This document shows, piece by piece, positions 33,643-43,227 of a stretch of 64,000 nucleotides of DNA; the first letter of the stretch is position 1; the number at the start of each line of letters is the position of its first letter. Position numbers and translations under genes: made by a program. The notes under the pieces were generated by a model that saw nothing but the letters and a program-made list of their open reading frames with translations, was not told where the DNA came from and did no database searches. The DNA comes from Sphingobium indicum B90A (GTDB lineage: Bacteria; Pseudomonadota; Alphaproteobacteria; Sphingomonadales; Sphingomonadaceae): the NCBI RefSeq assembly GCF_000264945.2, contig NZ_CP013070.1:62001-126000 (forward strand). The letters run 5' to 3'.

Positions 33643-36204
33643 TTAGAACTTGAAGTCGAGGCGAGCGTAATAATAGCCGCCTGACGTGCTGTAGGGACTG
33701 TGGCCATAATAGCTGTTGTAGGACCCGGCGCCGTTGATGAACGGTGACGTGCCCGCCGGGATGGTGACGCCCTGCAACAGGCTGGGCGTTTCGGGACGCT
33801 TGCCGAACAGATTGTTCGCGCCGACCGAGAAGGTCACGAAATCGGTGAAATCGTAACTGGCCTCCACGTCCGTAAGCGCCGTCGCCTTGACGACGCCTTC
33901 ATAGGTGCAGGGTTGGTTGGCTGCCGTCAGCGTGGAGCAGGACACCTGGGGCGTGACGAGCACGCTGGTCTTGCCATAGAATGTTTCGCGCGCGTTGAAC
34001 GTGAAGCGACCACTGGTGAAGAGGAAGCCGGCGACGATCTTATATTCCGGCGAGGCCCTTTCAATATTGCTTTCGGATACGGCGCTGAAGACCGTCGGGA
34101 TTTTGTTCTGCGTGATCTTCGTCTTGTTGTAGTTCGCTGTCAGCGACAGGTCGAGTTTGCCGAAGTCCAGCGCGATCGGATAAGCGGCGGCGAAGTCGAT
34201 TCCCCAGGTGCGCGTATCAATGCCGTTGGTGAAGCTAGCCACGCCCACGTTAGGAAGTGCCGGATCAAGGACGATACCCGCAGCGTTCAACGCGCTGAAG
34301 ATGGCGGCGCCGCCGGGCTGCGTCACGCCGCCTTGCACCGCAAAGCGGGGAGCGGTGCCGGCGATGCGATCCTTGATCTTGATATAATAGCCGTCCAAGG
34401 TGATGGCGAGCTTGGGGATGGGACGCAGCACGACGCCGCTCGAAAAATTGGTCGATTTTTCGGGCTTGAGCGATTGGAAGCCCAACAGCACGGCAGCAGG
34501 CGTGCCGGCAGGGAGTTGCGCGACGGCGCTGGTCGGGCCGACGTTGATGGTCGAATATTTCTGCTCCGCCAGCGTGGGAGCGCGGAAGCCGGTGCTGACC
34601 GTGCCGCGCAGCGCGAAGGCGTCGCTGAAGTCGTAGCGGGTCGTGATCTTGCCGATGGTCGTGTCGCCGAAGTCGGTATAATCCTCATAACGGCCGGCAA
34701 GGTCGATGGACCAGTTTTCGATGGGTTCCGCGATCAGGTTGATATAACCCGCCCGCGAGCTGCGGCGGAACTTGCCCGCGTCGGTCGACTTGTAGCCGGG
34801 GAAGGACTGAACGCCGGTCTTGTAGGTCGAATAATAATCGCCCGCGACGATCTCATAGGTGTCCCGGCGATATTCGCCGCCGAACGCGAAGGTGAGGGGA
34901 CCAGCCAGTCCGACTTCGAATTCCTTGCGGATGTCGGCGGTAACCGTGGTCTGGCTCAGGCGGAAGCCGCCGTCATAGGCCTTGTCCACCGTGTTGGGGA
35001 CGCCGATTCCCTGCAACGACGCGGCGTAGCTTTCCTGCCAGACTTCGCGATGGGCCGACGCTTCGGTCCAGATGTCGTCCTTCTGATAGCCATAGGTGGT
35101 GCTGAGGTCGTAGTTCCAGCCCGAAGCCTCGCCCTTGGCGCCGACAGTGAAGCTATATTCGTCCTCGATCACATGCTGGAGCGGAACCATGCCCCAGGTG
35201 CCGGTGTTGCTGTAGCAGATATTGGGATTATAGGCCGCGGGCGTGATGCCGCCGCTAAGGTTGCCGGTTTCGTAGCAGATGCGCTTGGGATGGCGGTAGC
35301 CCTGCTTGGCGTAGCCGATGCGGCGGGCATAATCGCCGAAGCTGTACAGTTCGATCCCGCCGAAATCATAGCCCATATTGTAGAAGGCTTCGGTCAGGTA
35401 GGTTTTGGGTTGGCCGCCGTTGATGCCCGACAGGGCGTCGCCCGCCAGGTTGGACCATTGGGCGGGGGTGTTGGGCTGAAGCGTGCCGTCCGGCCTGGTG
35501 ATCTGTACCTGCCCGGTGCCGACGGTGGTGTAATCCTGGCGGCGGTGGAACAGGCTCAGGTTGAAGAAGCCGTCTTCGCCCAGCTTGAAGCCCATATTGC
35601 CGGAGGCGGAGAACAGCTCGCCTTCGCTGTCATAATATTGGCCGCCCGTGATCTTGAAGCTGCCGCCCTCGTTGTTGTCCTTGAGGATGAAGTTGATGAC
35701 GCCCGCAATGGCGTCCGTGCCGTAGACGGCCGCCGCGCCTTCCTGAAACACTTCGACACGGGCGATGGCGTCCGGCGGGATCAGGTCGATGCTGGGCGCG
35801 GCCGAACCCTGGAACGCGCCGGAGATCACCTGCAGGATGCCGTTGCCGTGGCGGCGCTTGCCGTTGACCAGCACCAGCGTGTGGTTCGGGCTGAGGCCGC
35901 GCAGGCGGGCGGAAAGCGAGAAGCTGGAAAGGTCGGTGCCCTGCGTCTGGGCGGTGAAGCTCGGCACGATCTGGGTCAGCACCTGGTTCAGGTTCGGCTG
36001 GCCGACATGGCTGATCGCCTCCTGGCTCAGCACCTGGATCGGCGCGGCGCTTTCGGCTGCCTGCATGCCGACGGCGCGGGTGCCGGTGACGATGATGGCG
36101 CCGCCGTCATCGACCTGCGGCGACTGCGCCTCCTGGGCCATCGCGCAGGCCGACCAGGACGAGGCCAGCACCAATGAAAGGCGAAGTGCGGATAATCTTG
36201 TCAT
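33643..36204 (-). CDS. TonB-dependent outer-membrane receptor
   Basis: An 853-residue outer-membrane receptor with a signal peptide (LRLSLVLASSWSACAMA), a plug domain (~35-160; IIVTGTRAVGMQAAESAAPIQVLSQEAI, LNQVLTQIVPSFTAQTQG, LVLVNGKRRHGNG) and a beta-barrel ending in KF, the normal C-terminal aromatic. The DGGAIIVTG segment is the TonB-box neighbourhood. The length and QG..LSSFSL... LRGLSPNHTLVLVNGKRRH are typical of sphingomonad receptors of unknown ligand. Nearby there is no transporter, so the substrate cannot be named. Strong AT-rich promoter-like DNA lies upstream (36205-36345). Confidence 0.9.
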   Translation of the reverse strand: MTRLSALRLSLVLASSWSACAMAQEAQSPQVDDGGAIIVTGTRAVGMQAAESAAPIQVLSQEAISHVGQPNLNQVLTQIVPSFTAQTQGTDLSSFSLSARLRGLSPNHTLVLVNGKRRHGNGILQVISGAFQGSAAPSIDLIPPDAIARVEVFQEGAAAVYGTDAIAGVINFILKDNNEGGSFKITGGQYYDSEGELFSASGNMGFKLGEDGFFNLSLFHRRQDYTTVGTGQVQITRPDGTLQPNTPAQWSNLAGDALSGINGGQPKTYLTEAFYNMGYDFGGIELYSFGDYARRIGYAKQGYRHPKRICYETGNLSGGITPAAYNPNICYSNTGTWGMVPLQHVIEDEYSFTVGAKGEASGWNYDLSTTYGYQKDDIWTEASAHREVWQESYAASLQGIGVPNTVDKAYDGGFRLSQTTVTADIRKEFEVGLAGPLTFAFGGEYRRDTYEIVAGDYYSTYKTGVQSFPGYKSTDAGKFRRSSRAGYINLIAEPIENWSIDLAGRYEDYTDFGDTTIGKITTRYDFSDAFALRGTVSTGFRAPTLAEQKYSTINVGPTSAVAQLPAGTPAAVLLGFQSLKPEKSTNFSSGVVLRPIPKLAITLDGYYIKIKDRIAGTAPRFAVQGGVTQPGGAAIFSALNAAGIVLDPALPNVGVASFTNGIDTRTWGIDFAAAYPIALDFGKLDLSLTANYNKTKITQNKIPTVFSAVSESNIERASPEYKIVAGFLFTSGRFTFNARETFYGKTSVLVTPQVSCSTLTAANQPCTYEGVVKATALTDVEASYDFTDFVTFSVGANNLFGKRPETPSLLQGVTIPAGTSPFINGAGSYNSYYGHSPYSTSGGYYYARLDFKF

Positions 36205-36501
36205 CTATGCCCCCTGTTCTGCATTTATTTATGACAAGGGGCTCAACGAAGTTCCTGGACGAAACCTCTACCGCACCGCACAAAATGATAGAAAAAATTA
36301 AATATTTCTTCTTCATTTCCGCTAAAAATCAGGACAGGCTGCCATGCTGCGCGGCGAAATGGCAATTGATTAGGGCGCATGTGGCGCTGCGCATTTTGCA
36401 AGCGGCGCGCATGGCGGATTTTTGACCGAAGTTCGTTTAAATGAAATTCCGCCCTCAGCCGTCATGCCTGCCATGGTCGGCATGACGAGCGGGGGGGGGG
36501 A
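36205..36501. other. 297-bp gap: AT-rich upstream region of the TonB receptor and a G10 run
   Basis: Upstream of the TonB receptor start the base composition drops (36270-36345 is rich in A and T, e.g. AAAAAATTAAATATTTC), unlike the rest of the window; this is probably its promoter region. At 36491-36500 there are ten consecutive G, one base before the stop of the TlpA-like gene on the minus strand. No gene is supported. Confidence 0.6.
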
Positions 36502-37101
36502 TCAACTCGCCATCGCCGCCTCGATCAATGCGCGGCCTTCCCTGCTGTTCCAATCCATCGCGCCGACCACCCGCGCCGTTTCCCTGCCCTGCGCGTCATA
36601 GATCACCGTGGTGGGCAGCATGCCGGTGTTGTAGTGGAAGCCGAACTGGTTTTCCGGGTCGATCCAGCCCTTGAGATGCGGCAGCGGATGCTTTTCGAAA
36701 AAGGGCTTGATCACCGCCTCGCCCTGGCTGTCCTGCGATATGGTGAGGACGGCCAGGCCCTGTTTGCCATATTCCGCCGCCACCGCGTCCAGCGTCGGCA
36801 TCTCCGCCACGCAGGGCGCGCACCATGTCGCCCAGAGGTTGACCAGCATCGGCCTGCCCGCGAAATCGCTCAGCTTCGCATCGCTCCCGTCAGGGTTCTG
36901 GAAGGTGAAGCCGGGGGCAGGCGTCCCCGCCTTCGACCTGTCGAGCGTATAGCTGAACGCGCCCTTCCCGCTCTGCGCCGGCCCGGTCGCCTCGCCGCTG
37001 GTGGCGTTCGGCCCTTGCCCGGCGGGCGGGGATTGCTTATCGCACGCGCCAAGGCCAGCCAGCAGGAGCAGTGTCATTACGCAGGGCAAGGAAGATCGCA
37101 C
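36502..37101 (-). CDS. TlpA/ResA-like thioredoxin-family lipoprotein
   Basis: Periplasmic-facing thioredoxin-fold protein of about 199 residues. The N-terminus ([12 protein letters not shown]) is a lipoprotein signal with lipobox LGAC. The domain starts at [14 protein letters not shown], the active site is [13 protein letters not shown], followed by [20 protein letters not shown] and the cis-Pro in [13 protein letters not shown]. The family reduces disulfides, e.g. in cytochrome c maturation. Start: GTG at 37101 is preferred; ATG at 37122 would overlap the argH start by two bases and ATG 37077 would remove the basic N-region. Confidence 0.85.
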   Translation of the reverse strand: MRSSLPCVMTLLLLAGLGACDKQSPPAGQGPNATSGEATGPAQSGKGAFSYTLDRSKAGTPAPGFTFQNPDGSDAKLSDFAGRPMLVNLWATWCAPCVAEMPTLDAVAAEYGKQGLAVLTISQDSQGEAVIKPFFEKHPLPHLKGWIDPENQFGFHYNTGMLPTTVIYDAQGRETARVVGAMDWNSREGRALIEAAMAS

Positions 37102-37120
37102 GGGAAAAAGCTCCAACAGC

Positions 37121-38500
37121 ATGTGGGGCGGACGCTTCGCGGCCGGTCCGGCTTCGGTCATGCGGGAGATAAATGCCTCCATCCCCTTCGACAAGCGCCT
37201 GTGGAAACAGGACATCGTCGGATCGAAGGCGCATGTCGCGATGCTGGCCAAGCAGGGTATCGTCGATGGCGAGGACGCGCAGGCGATCACCGAGGGGCTG
37301 ACCCGCATCGCCGCCGAATATGAGGCAGACGGCGTGCCGGTGAACCTGGACCTGGAGGACATCCACATGGTCACGGAGTCGCGCCTCGCGGAACTGATCG
37401 GCCCGGCGGCCGGGCGGCTGCACACGGCCCGCTCCCGCAACGACCAGGTGGCGACCGATTTCCGCCTCTGGGTGCGCGACGCCATCGATGAGGTCGAGGC
37501 GGGCCTGCAGGGCCTGTCGGACATGCTGCTGACCCGCGCCGAGGAACATGCCGACGCGGTAATGCCTGGCTTCACCCATCTCCAGTCCGCGCAGCCGGTG
37601 ACGCTCGGCCATCACCTCATGGCCTATCATGAGATGATCCGCCGCGACCGCAGCCGCTTCGCCGACGCCCGCGCCCGCCTCAACGAATGCCCGCTGGGCG
37701 CGGCGGCGCTGGCCGGGACGGGCTTTCCCATAGACCGTCACGCCACGGCGGCGGCGCTGGGCTTCGCCAAGCCGACCGACAACAGCCTCGACAGCGTGTC
37801 GGACCGCGACTTCGCGCTCGATTACCTGATGGCCGCGACCCAGTGCAGCCTGCACCTCTCGCGCCTGGCCGAGGAATTCATCATCTGGGCGAGCCAGCCC
37901 TTCGGCTTCGTGAAATTGCCCGACGCCTATTCGACCGGCAGCTCGATCATGCCGCAGAAGCGCAACCCCGACGCCGCCGAACTGGTGCGCGGCCATGCCG
38001 GGCGGATCATGGGCTGCATGAACGCGCTCTGCGTCACGATGAAGGGCCTGCCGCTCGCCTATTCGAAGGACATGCAGGACGACAAGCCGCCGGTGTTCGA
38101 GGCGCACGACCTGCTCGGCCTTTCCATCGCGGCGATGACCGGCATGATAGAGACGGTGACGTTCCGCACCGACCGCATGCGCGGCCTGGCGGAAAGCGGC
38201 TTCGCCACCGCCACCGACCTGGCCGACTGGCTGGTTCGCGAAGGCGACGTCCCCTTCCGCGAGGCGCACCACATCACCGGCCGCGCCGTCGCGGCGGCGG
38301 AGGCGGCGGGCGTGCAGCTTGCCGATCTGCCGCTGGAAACGCTCAAGGCCATTGATGCGCGGATCGATGAGCGTATCTATGCGGTGCTGACGGTCGACGC
38401 CTCGATCGCCAGCCGCAGGAGCCATGGCGGCACAGCGCCCGATCAGGTGCGCGCGCGCATTGCCGAGGCCCGGAAGAAGGCGAAAGGGCAGGGCAAGTGA
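37121..38500 (+). CDS. argH: argininosuccinate lyase ArgH
   Basis: Last step of arginine synthesis, releasing fumarate. The 459-residue protein starts MWGGRF, the standard N-terminus, so ATG at 37121 is preferred over an in-frame upstream start. Visible blocks: [70 protein letters not shown], and the fumarase-superfamily signature [12 protein letters not shown] near residue 280. The start is almost back to back with the divergent TlpA-like gene, so the promoters must overlap coding sequence. Confidence 0.97.
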   Translation: MWGGRFAAGPASVMREINASIPFDKRLWKQDIVGSKAHVAMLAKQGIVDGEDAQAITEGLTRIAAEYEADGVPVNLDLEDIHMVTESRLAELIGPAAGRLHTARSRNDQVATDFRLWVRDAIDEVEAGLQGLSDMLLTRAEEHADAVMPGFTHLQSAQPVTLGHHLMAYHEMIRRDRSRFADARARLNECPLGAAALAGTGFPIDRHATAAALGFAKPTDNSLDSVSDRDFALDYLMAATQCSLHLSRLAEEFIIWASQPFGFVKLPDAYSTGSSIMPQKRNPDAAELVRGHAGRIMGCMNALCVTMKGLPLAYSKDMQDDKPPVFEAHDLLGLSIAAMTGMIETVTFRTDRMRGLAESGFATATDLADWLVREGDVPFREAHHITGRAVAAAEAAGVQLADLPLETLKAIDARIDERIYAVLTVDASIASRRSHGGTAPDQVRARIAEARKKAKGQGK

Positions 38501-38763
38501 TGACCGCACGGATCGCCAAGGCATGCGCGCTCGCCGCGCTGGCGCTGACCCTGGCGTCCTGCGGCGGCCGCCAGCCGTTGAAGCCCCTGCAGGGTCAGCG
38601 CCTGCCCGCCGTGCCGGTGGGCGCTGCGGCCGCGCCGACCGCGGCGGAGCTGACCACGCCCCCCATTCAGGCGCGGCCGGAACGCAATGTCGAACTGCTG
38701 ACCCAGTCCAGGGTGCGCGGCGACGACGAATTCGACCTGCCGCCCGAAAGCGACCCGCGCTAG
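38500..38763 (+). CDS. lptM: LptM-like lipoprotein
   Basis: A small lipoprotein of 87 residues: signal ALAALALTLASC, lipobox LASC, and then the short LptM-type motif CGGRQPLKP. LptM binds the LPS translocon LptD/E and aids its disulfide maturation. The argH-lptM-lysA order is common in alphaproteobacteria. ATG overlaps the argH stop by one base (TGATG). The rest of the protein is low complexity, Pro/Ala rich. Confidence 0.75.
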   Translation: MTARIAKACALAALALTLASCGGRQPLKPLQGQRLPAVPVGAAAAPTAAELTTPPIQARPERNVELLTQSRVRGDDEFDLPPESDPR

Positions 38764-38796
38764 ATTTTGGCGCCGGCATTTCTAGGATAGACTGAC

Positions 38797-40077
38797 TTGG
38801 ACCATTTTACCTATGTCGATGGCGCGATGCTGGCGGAGCAGGTGCCGATGGCGGACATCGCCGCGCAGGTCGGCACGCCCGTCTATATCTATTCCACCGC
38901 GACCCTGACCCGCCATGTCGCCGTGTTTCGCGAGGGGCTGTCGCAAATCCACGATCCGCTGATCGCCTTCGCGGTGAAGGCCAATCCCAACGCCGCCGTG
39001 CTGGCGACGCTGGCGAAGCTGGGCCTGGGCGCGGACGTCGTGTCGGCGGGCGAATTGCTGCGCGCCATCGCGGCGGGCATCCCGGCGGAGCGCATCGTTT
39101 TTTCCGGCGTCGGCAAGACGGCGGACGAAATGCGCATCGCGCTGGAACAGGGCATCTACCAGTTCAATCTGGAAAGCGAACCCGAAGCGGAAATGCTCTC
39201 CGAAGTCGCCTTGTCGATGGGCAGGAAGGCCCCGGTCGCCTACCGCATCAACCCGGATGTCGACGCGGGCACCCATGCGAAAATCTCCACCGGCAAGTCG
39301 GAAAACAAGTTCGGCATCCCCTATGACCGGGCGCTCGCCAGCTATGCCGCCGCCCGCGACCTGCCCGGCCTGGACGTGCAGGGCGTGGCGGTGCATATCG
39401 GCAGCCAGTTGACCGACCTGACGCCGCTGGAGGCCGCCTTCATCAAGGTCGGCGCGCTGATCGAAAGGCTGCGGGCGGCGGGCCACGACATCCGCACCGC
39501 CGACCTGGGGGGCGGTCTCGGCGTCCCCTATGACCCGTCGCAGCCGCCGCCGCCCAGCCCCGCCGACTATGGCGCGATGGTGACGCGGATCACGCAGGGC
39601 TGGAACGTCCGCCTGATGTTCGAACCGGGCCGCCTGATCGTCGGCAATGCGGGCGTGCTGCTGTCGCAGGTGGTGCGGGTGAAGCAGGGCGCGCAGGCCC
39701 CGTTCGTCATCGTCGACGCCGCCATGAACGACCTGCTGCGCCCCAGCCTCTATGACGCATGGCACGACATCCGCGCCGTCCATCCGAAGGGGGAGCGTGC
39801 CGCCGCCAATGTCGTGGGGCCGGTGTGCGAGACCGGCGACACCTTCGCCATGCATCGCGACATGGACGTGGTGGGCGCGGGCGACCTGGTCGCCTTCATG
39901 ACCGCGGGCGCCTATGGCGCGACCATGGCGAGCACCTATAACAGCCGCGCCCTGACGCCCGAAGTGCTGGTGTCGGGCGACAAATGGGCCGTGGTCCGCG
40001 CCCGTCCGCCGATAGAGGCGCTGATCCAGGGCGACAGCATTCCCGCCTGGATAGCGTCGGAAGGCGTGCAGGACTGA
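38797..40077 (+). CDS. lysA: diaminopimelate decarboxylase LysA
   Basis: PLP-dependent enzyme making L-lysine from meso-diaminopimelate; 426 residues. The PLP lysine is in FAVKANPNAAVLATLAKLG (near residue 57), followed by GADVVSAGEL, the glycine loop DLGGGLGVPY and the C-terminal substrate pocket GPVCETGDTFA. Homology to other LysA (which start M(D/N)HF.Y.DG) supports the TTG start at 38797; ATG 38827 would remove ten conserved residues. It ends overlapping the siroheme-synthase-like gene (TGATG). Confidence 0.96.
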   Translation: MDHFTYVDGAMLAEQVPMADIAAQVGTPVYIYSTATLTRHVAVFREGLSQIHDPLIAFAVKANPNAAVLATLAKLGLGADVVSAGELLRAIAAGIPAERIVFSGVGKTADEMRIALEQGIYQFNLESEPEAEMLSEVALSMGRKAPVAYRINPDVDAGTHAKISTGKSENKFGIPYDRALASYAAARDLPGLDVQGVAVHIGSQLTDLTPLEAAFIKVGALIERLRAAGHDIRTADLGGGLGVPYDPSQPPPPSPADYGAMVTRITQGWNVRLMFEPGRLIVGNAGVLLSQVVRVKQGAQAPFVIVDAAMNDLLRPSLYDAWHDIRAVHPKGERAAANVVGPVCETGDTFAMHRDMDVVGAGDLVAFMTAGAYGATMASTYNSRALTPEVLVSGDKWAVVRARPPIEALIQGDSIPAWIASEGVQD

Positions 40078-40835
40078 TGCACAGCCTGCCCGTCTTCCTG
40101 CGGTTGCAAGGGCGGGCCGTCATCCTGACCGGCGAGGGCGAGGCGGCGGACGCCAAGCGCCGCCTGCTGGAACGGGCCGGGGCGCGCATCGTGGGCGAGG
40201 GGGAGGAGGCCGCGCTCGCCATCGTCGCGGACGGTGACGAGGCGACCGTGCAGAGGCTCCAGGCGCGCGGCATATGGGTGAACGCCACCGACCGGCCGGA
40301 CCTGTGCGACTTCACTTTGCCCGCCATCGTCGACCGCGATCCGGTGCTGATCGCCATCGGCACCGGCGGCGCTTCGGCCGGGCTGGCCAAGGCGCTGCGG
40401 CAACGGCTGGAGGCTTTGCTGCCCGCTCGGCTGGGCGCGCTGGCGACGGCGCTGCGCGATGCGCGGGCCGCGATCCGCAAGCGCTGGCCCGACGCGGCGG
40501 CGCGGCGGCGCGGCATCGACGCCGGACTGGCCGCTGGCGGCCCGATCGATCCCTTGTCGGACGTTGGGGCGGACGCCGTGCCGGACTGGCTGGCCGGAAG
40601 CGGCGATGCCGATGCCGACCGGCTGGAGACGATCCGCCTGCTGTCCGCCGATCCCGACGATCTGACGCTGCGCGCCGCCCGCCTGCTGGGCGAAGCGGAT
40701 CGCGTCTATCACGCGCCCGGCGTGCCCGCCGCCATATTGGACCGCGCCCGCGCCGACGCGGCGCGCGTCGCGGCAAGCGCACCACCCGGCCAACCGGGCG
40801 CAGGCCTGTCGCTCTGGCTGGAGATGGCGCCATGA
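40077..40835 (+). CDS. cysG: precorrin-2 dehydrogenase / siroheme synthase N-terminal domain protein
   Basis: A 252-residue protein corresponding to the CysG N-terminal half (CysG-B), which oxidises precorrin-2 to sirohydrochlorin and often inserts iron. The NAD-binding part has GRAVILTGEGEAADAKRRLLERAGARI and WVNATDRPDLCDFTLPAIVDR, then a siroheme-synthase dimerisation segment GTGGASAGLAKALRQRLE. The methyltransferase half is absent; that activity can come from CobA at 57.1 kb. Together they would supply siroheme to NirB. ATG overlaps the lysA stop. Confidence 0.85.
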   Translation: MHSLPVFLRLQGRAVILTGEGEAADAKRRLLERAGARIVGEGEEAALAIVADGDEATVQRLQARGIWVNATDRPDLCDFTLPAIVDRDPVLIAIGTGGASAGLAKALRQRLEALLPARLGALATALRDARAAIRKRWPDAAARRRGIDAGLAAGGPIDPLSDVGADAVPDWLAGSGDADADRLETIRLLSADPDDLTLRAARLLGEADRVYHAPGVPAAILDRARADAARVAASAPPGQPGAGLSLWLEMAP

Positions 40836-41785
40836 GCCGGGTCTTCCTTTTCGAGGGCGGGCAGGCGCGGGAAATCTCGCTGGACGCCTTCTGCGAGCGG
40901 ACGGAGGACGCGCCCTTCAGTTGGGTGCATGCCGACGGCTGGCGGGAGGATGCCCGCACGGTTGTGTCCCGCTGCGACCATATGCCGCAAGCCGCCCTGT
41001 CCGCGCTGCTGGCGCAGGAAACCCGCCCCCGCTGCACGCTGATGGGGCATGGCGCGCTGGTGAACCTGCGCGGGCTAGGCGCGGCGGAGGACGGGGTGGG
41101 CGATCCGCTGGTGTCGATCCGCCTTTGGGCCGAACAGGCGCGGGTGATCTCCGTCAGCTATCGTCCGCTCGCCGCGATGGAACCGGTGGCGGCGCAGATG
41201 CTGGCGGGCAGGATACGCGATCCGGGCGACCTGATCGCCGCCTTCGCGCAGCAGATCACCGAAGCGCTGGACCCCGAAGTCGCCGATCTGGGCGACGGAC
41301 TGGACGAGATCGAAAGCGCGCTGACCGAACATGGCCCGGCGGAGGCGCGGCGGCGGGTGTCGGAAATCCGCGCCACCGCCATCGGCTATCGCCGCTTCAT
41401 CGCGCCGCAGCGGCAGGCGCTGGAAAGACTGTCCGCCGCGGACGCGCCCTGGCTGGAGCCGGACGACCGGCTGCACCTGCAGGAAGCCGCCGACCGCTGC
41501 GCCCGCATGGCCGAGGAACTGGAGGCGGTGCGCGAACGCTCCGCGCTCGCCCATGAAGAATTGACCGACCTGCGCGCCGAACAGATGAACCGGCAGGCGC
41601 TGATCATATCGGTGGTGGCGCTGGTGTTCCTGCCGCTGACCTTCCTGACCGGCCTGCTGGGCATGAATGTCGATGGCATCCCCTATGCCCACGAACCCTG
41701 GGCCTTCTGGGGCGTGGTCGGCGTCTGCGTAGCCATGGCCGCCGGCATCAGCGGCTGGTTCGCGGCAACGCAATGGTTGAAGTGA
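40832..41785 (+). CDS. CorA/ZntB-family divalent metal transporter
   Basis: A 317-residue inner-membrane transporter: N-terminal cytoplasmic domain (about 1-240) with long helices, then two C-terminal transmembrane helices (IISVVALVFLPLTFLTGLLGMN and WAFWGVVGVCVAMAAGISGWF). The second motif after helix 1 is GMNVDG, the GMN signature of CorA/ZntB. The N-terminus resembles the ZntB subgroup, so zinc or magnesium are both possible. ATG overlaps the previous stop by four bases. Confidence 0.87.
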   Translation: MSRVFLFEGGQAREISLDAFCERTEDAPFSWVHADGWREDARTVVSRCDHMPQAALSALLAQETRPRCTLMGHGALVNLRGLGAAEDGVGDPLVSIRLWAEQARVISVSYRPLAAMEPVAAQMLAGRIRDPGDLIAAFAQQITEALDPEVADLGDGLDEIESALTEHGPAEARRRVSEIRATAIGYRRFIAPQRQALERLSAADAPWLEPDDRLHLQEAADRCARMAEELEAVRERSALAHEELTDLRAEQMNRQALIISVVALVFLPLTFLTGLLGMNVDGIPYAHEPWAFWGVVGVCVAMAAGISGWFAATQWLK

Positions 41786-41795
41786 TGGCGTAAAT

Positions 41796-41849
41796 CCTCC
41801 CCATCGCAGATGGGGAGGGGGACCGCTCGCGAAGCGAGTGGTGGAGGGG
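41796..41849. repeat. single family 1-like palindrome
   Basis: CCTCCCCATC and GATGGGGAGG form a palindrome at 41796-41818, followed by an inverted CCGCTCGC/GCGAGTGG and GGTGGAGGGG. It lies in the 117-bp gap between the CorA-like gene and the response regulator. It has no mirrored partner nearby. Confidence 0.6.
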
Positions 41850-41903
41850 AACTGCGCAGGTCGAGCCTCTTCCGCCCAACCCGCCTAAAATCGCTCCCCA
41901 GCC

Positions 41904-42527
41904 CTAATTCCGCGCCGCGTTCAACCGCGCAATCTCGTCATGCAGCGCCTGGATCGACGACACCAGCCGCGCCCGGTCCGCCTGCATTTCCGCCAGCGCG
42001 TCCCGCGTTTCGCCCAGTTCCAGGGCGCGCCGGGCGATCCGGGCGTCCAGTTCGGCATTGTGCCGCGCCAGCGCGCCCACCTGCTCGGCCCGCGCGCACA
42101 GATGGCGCAGCCGCGCATCCAGCAGGTCGAAATCGAACGGCTTGACCACATGGTCGTCGGCGCCCGCGTCCAGCGCCTCCACCGCGGAGACCCTGTCGTT
42201 CCGCCCGCCGATCATGACGAAGCAGGCATTGTCGGCCAGGCCCGCCGCCCGGATCTTCCGCATCGTCGTCAGGGCGGGCAGCAGCGTCAGCCCCATGTCG
42301 ATCAGGATGATGTCCACCGGCCGCGTGACCAGCATGTTGAGCGCGGAAAAGCCATGTTCCGCCAGCGCGACGTCATAGCCCAGATGCGACAGCCGCCGCG
42401 CCACGACGGCGCGGGACGTGGCGTCTTCATCGACCAGCAGAAGGCGCAATCGTCGGGGCGCCCGCCCATTTGCCTGGGCCTGCGCCCGTTGCGGCCTGCT
42501 GATGCTTTCGCGTTTCCAGAATTGCAT
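41904..42527 (-). CDS. single-domain response regulator with coiled-coil tail
   Basis: A 207-residue protein. Residues ~25-140 form a receiver domain (LRLLLVDEDATSRAVVARRLSHLGYDVALAEHG) with the phospho-acceptor in DIILIDMGL and the lysine in HVVKPFDF. The C-terminal ~65 residues (NAELDARIARRALELGETRDALAEMQADRARL) are a predicted coiled coil, with no DNA-binding domain. No cognate kinase is adjacent. ATG at 42527 is preferred over 42572. It may be a phosphorelay or scaffold component. Confidence 0.8.
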   Translation of the reverse strand: MQFWKRESISRPQRAQAQANGRAPRRLRLLLVDEDATSRAVVARRLSHLGYDVALAEHGFSALNMLVTRPVDIILIDMGLTLLPALTTMRKIRAAGLADNACFVMIGGRNDRVSAVEALDAGADDHVVKPFDFDLLDARLRHLCARAEQVGALARHNAELDARIARRALELGETRDALAEMQADRARLVSSIQALHDEIARLNAARN

Positions 42528-42580
42528 GGCGTCCCACCTGTTGCAGGCGCGCAGCATAGGATCGGCGGGCAAAGAAATGG

Positions 42581-43222
42581 TTAACGGGCCGGCGGCGCAT
42601 AGGCGCGCAGGAAACAGTCCAGCCCATGTTCGACATCGGCCTCGATCTGTTCCGCCGTCGCCCGTTCGATCTGTCCCCAGACCAGCGACTGGTGACAGCC
42701 CGACAGCATCAGGACGGCGAAGGTGCGTGCCGCCAGCTCGGGATCGGCGCGGCGCAAAAGGCCGCGGTCCATCGCCCTTTCCAGGAATTCGGCTATCAGC
42801 CGCCGCGTACTGCCGGGCGCATATTGGTAGAAGATCGCGCCCATTTCGGGAAAGCGGCCCGATTCGGACGCCACCAGCCGATAGAGCGCGATGCTTTCGG
42901 GCGAGGTGATTTTCGTGAGCAGGTTCAACCCCAGCGTCCGCAACGTTCCCGCAAGGTCGCCCTCAGGATCCAGGATTTCGGCGAGGCGCGCCCGATAGGC
43001 GGTGGTCGCGTCGTCCAGAACGGCGGCGAACAACGCCTCCTTGCACGGGAAATAGCTCCAGAGCGTGCCCTTCGATCCGCCCAGCGTCGCGGCGATCGAC
43101 GACATCGTCGTCGCGGCATAGCCATTTTCCATGAAGGAACGCGACGCCACGTCCAATATGGCCTTGCGTCGATCTCTACGCCGTGCCTCTCTGCGGCTGA
43201 GCGGGGGAAGGGACTTTGTCAT
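42581..43222 (-). CDS. TetR-family regulator of the efflux operon
   Basis: A 213-residue TetR protein: the N-terminal helix-turn-helix (RRKAILDVASRSFMENGYAATTMSSIAATLGGSKGTLWSYFPCKEALFAAVLDDAT) is followed by a ligand-binding helical domain. It is divergent from the outer-membrane factor gene, with about 90 bp between. Two related palindromic sites lie in this gap, so it probably represses both itself and the efflux genes. Confidence 0.92.
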   Translation of the reverse strand: MTKSLPPLSRREARRRDRRKAILDVASRSFMENGYAATTMSSIAATLGGSKGTLWSYFPCKEALFAAVLDDATTAYRARLAEILDPEGDLAGTLRTLGLNLLTKITSPESIALYRLVASESGRFPEMGAIFYQYAPGSTRRLIAEFLERAMDRGLLRRADPELAARTFAVLMLSGCHQSLVWGQIERATAEQIEADVEHGLDCFLRAYAPPAR

Positions 43223-43227
43223 GAAAT

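Noticed and set aside
33913..36177. About 750-codon plus-strand frame opposite the TonB receptor
   Set aside because: Antisense to a clear receptor with plug, barrel and terminal aromatic; no recognisable domain.
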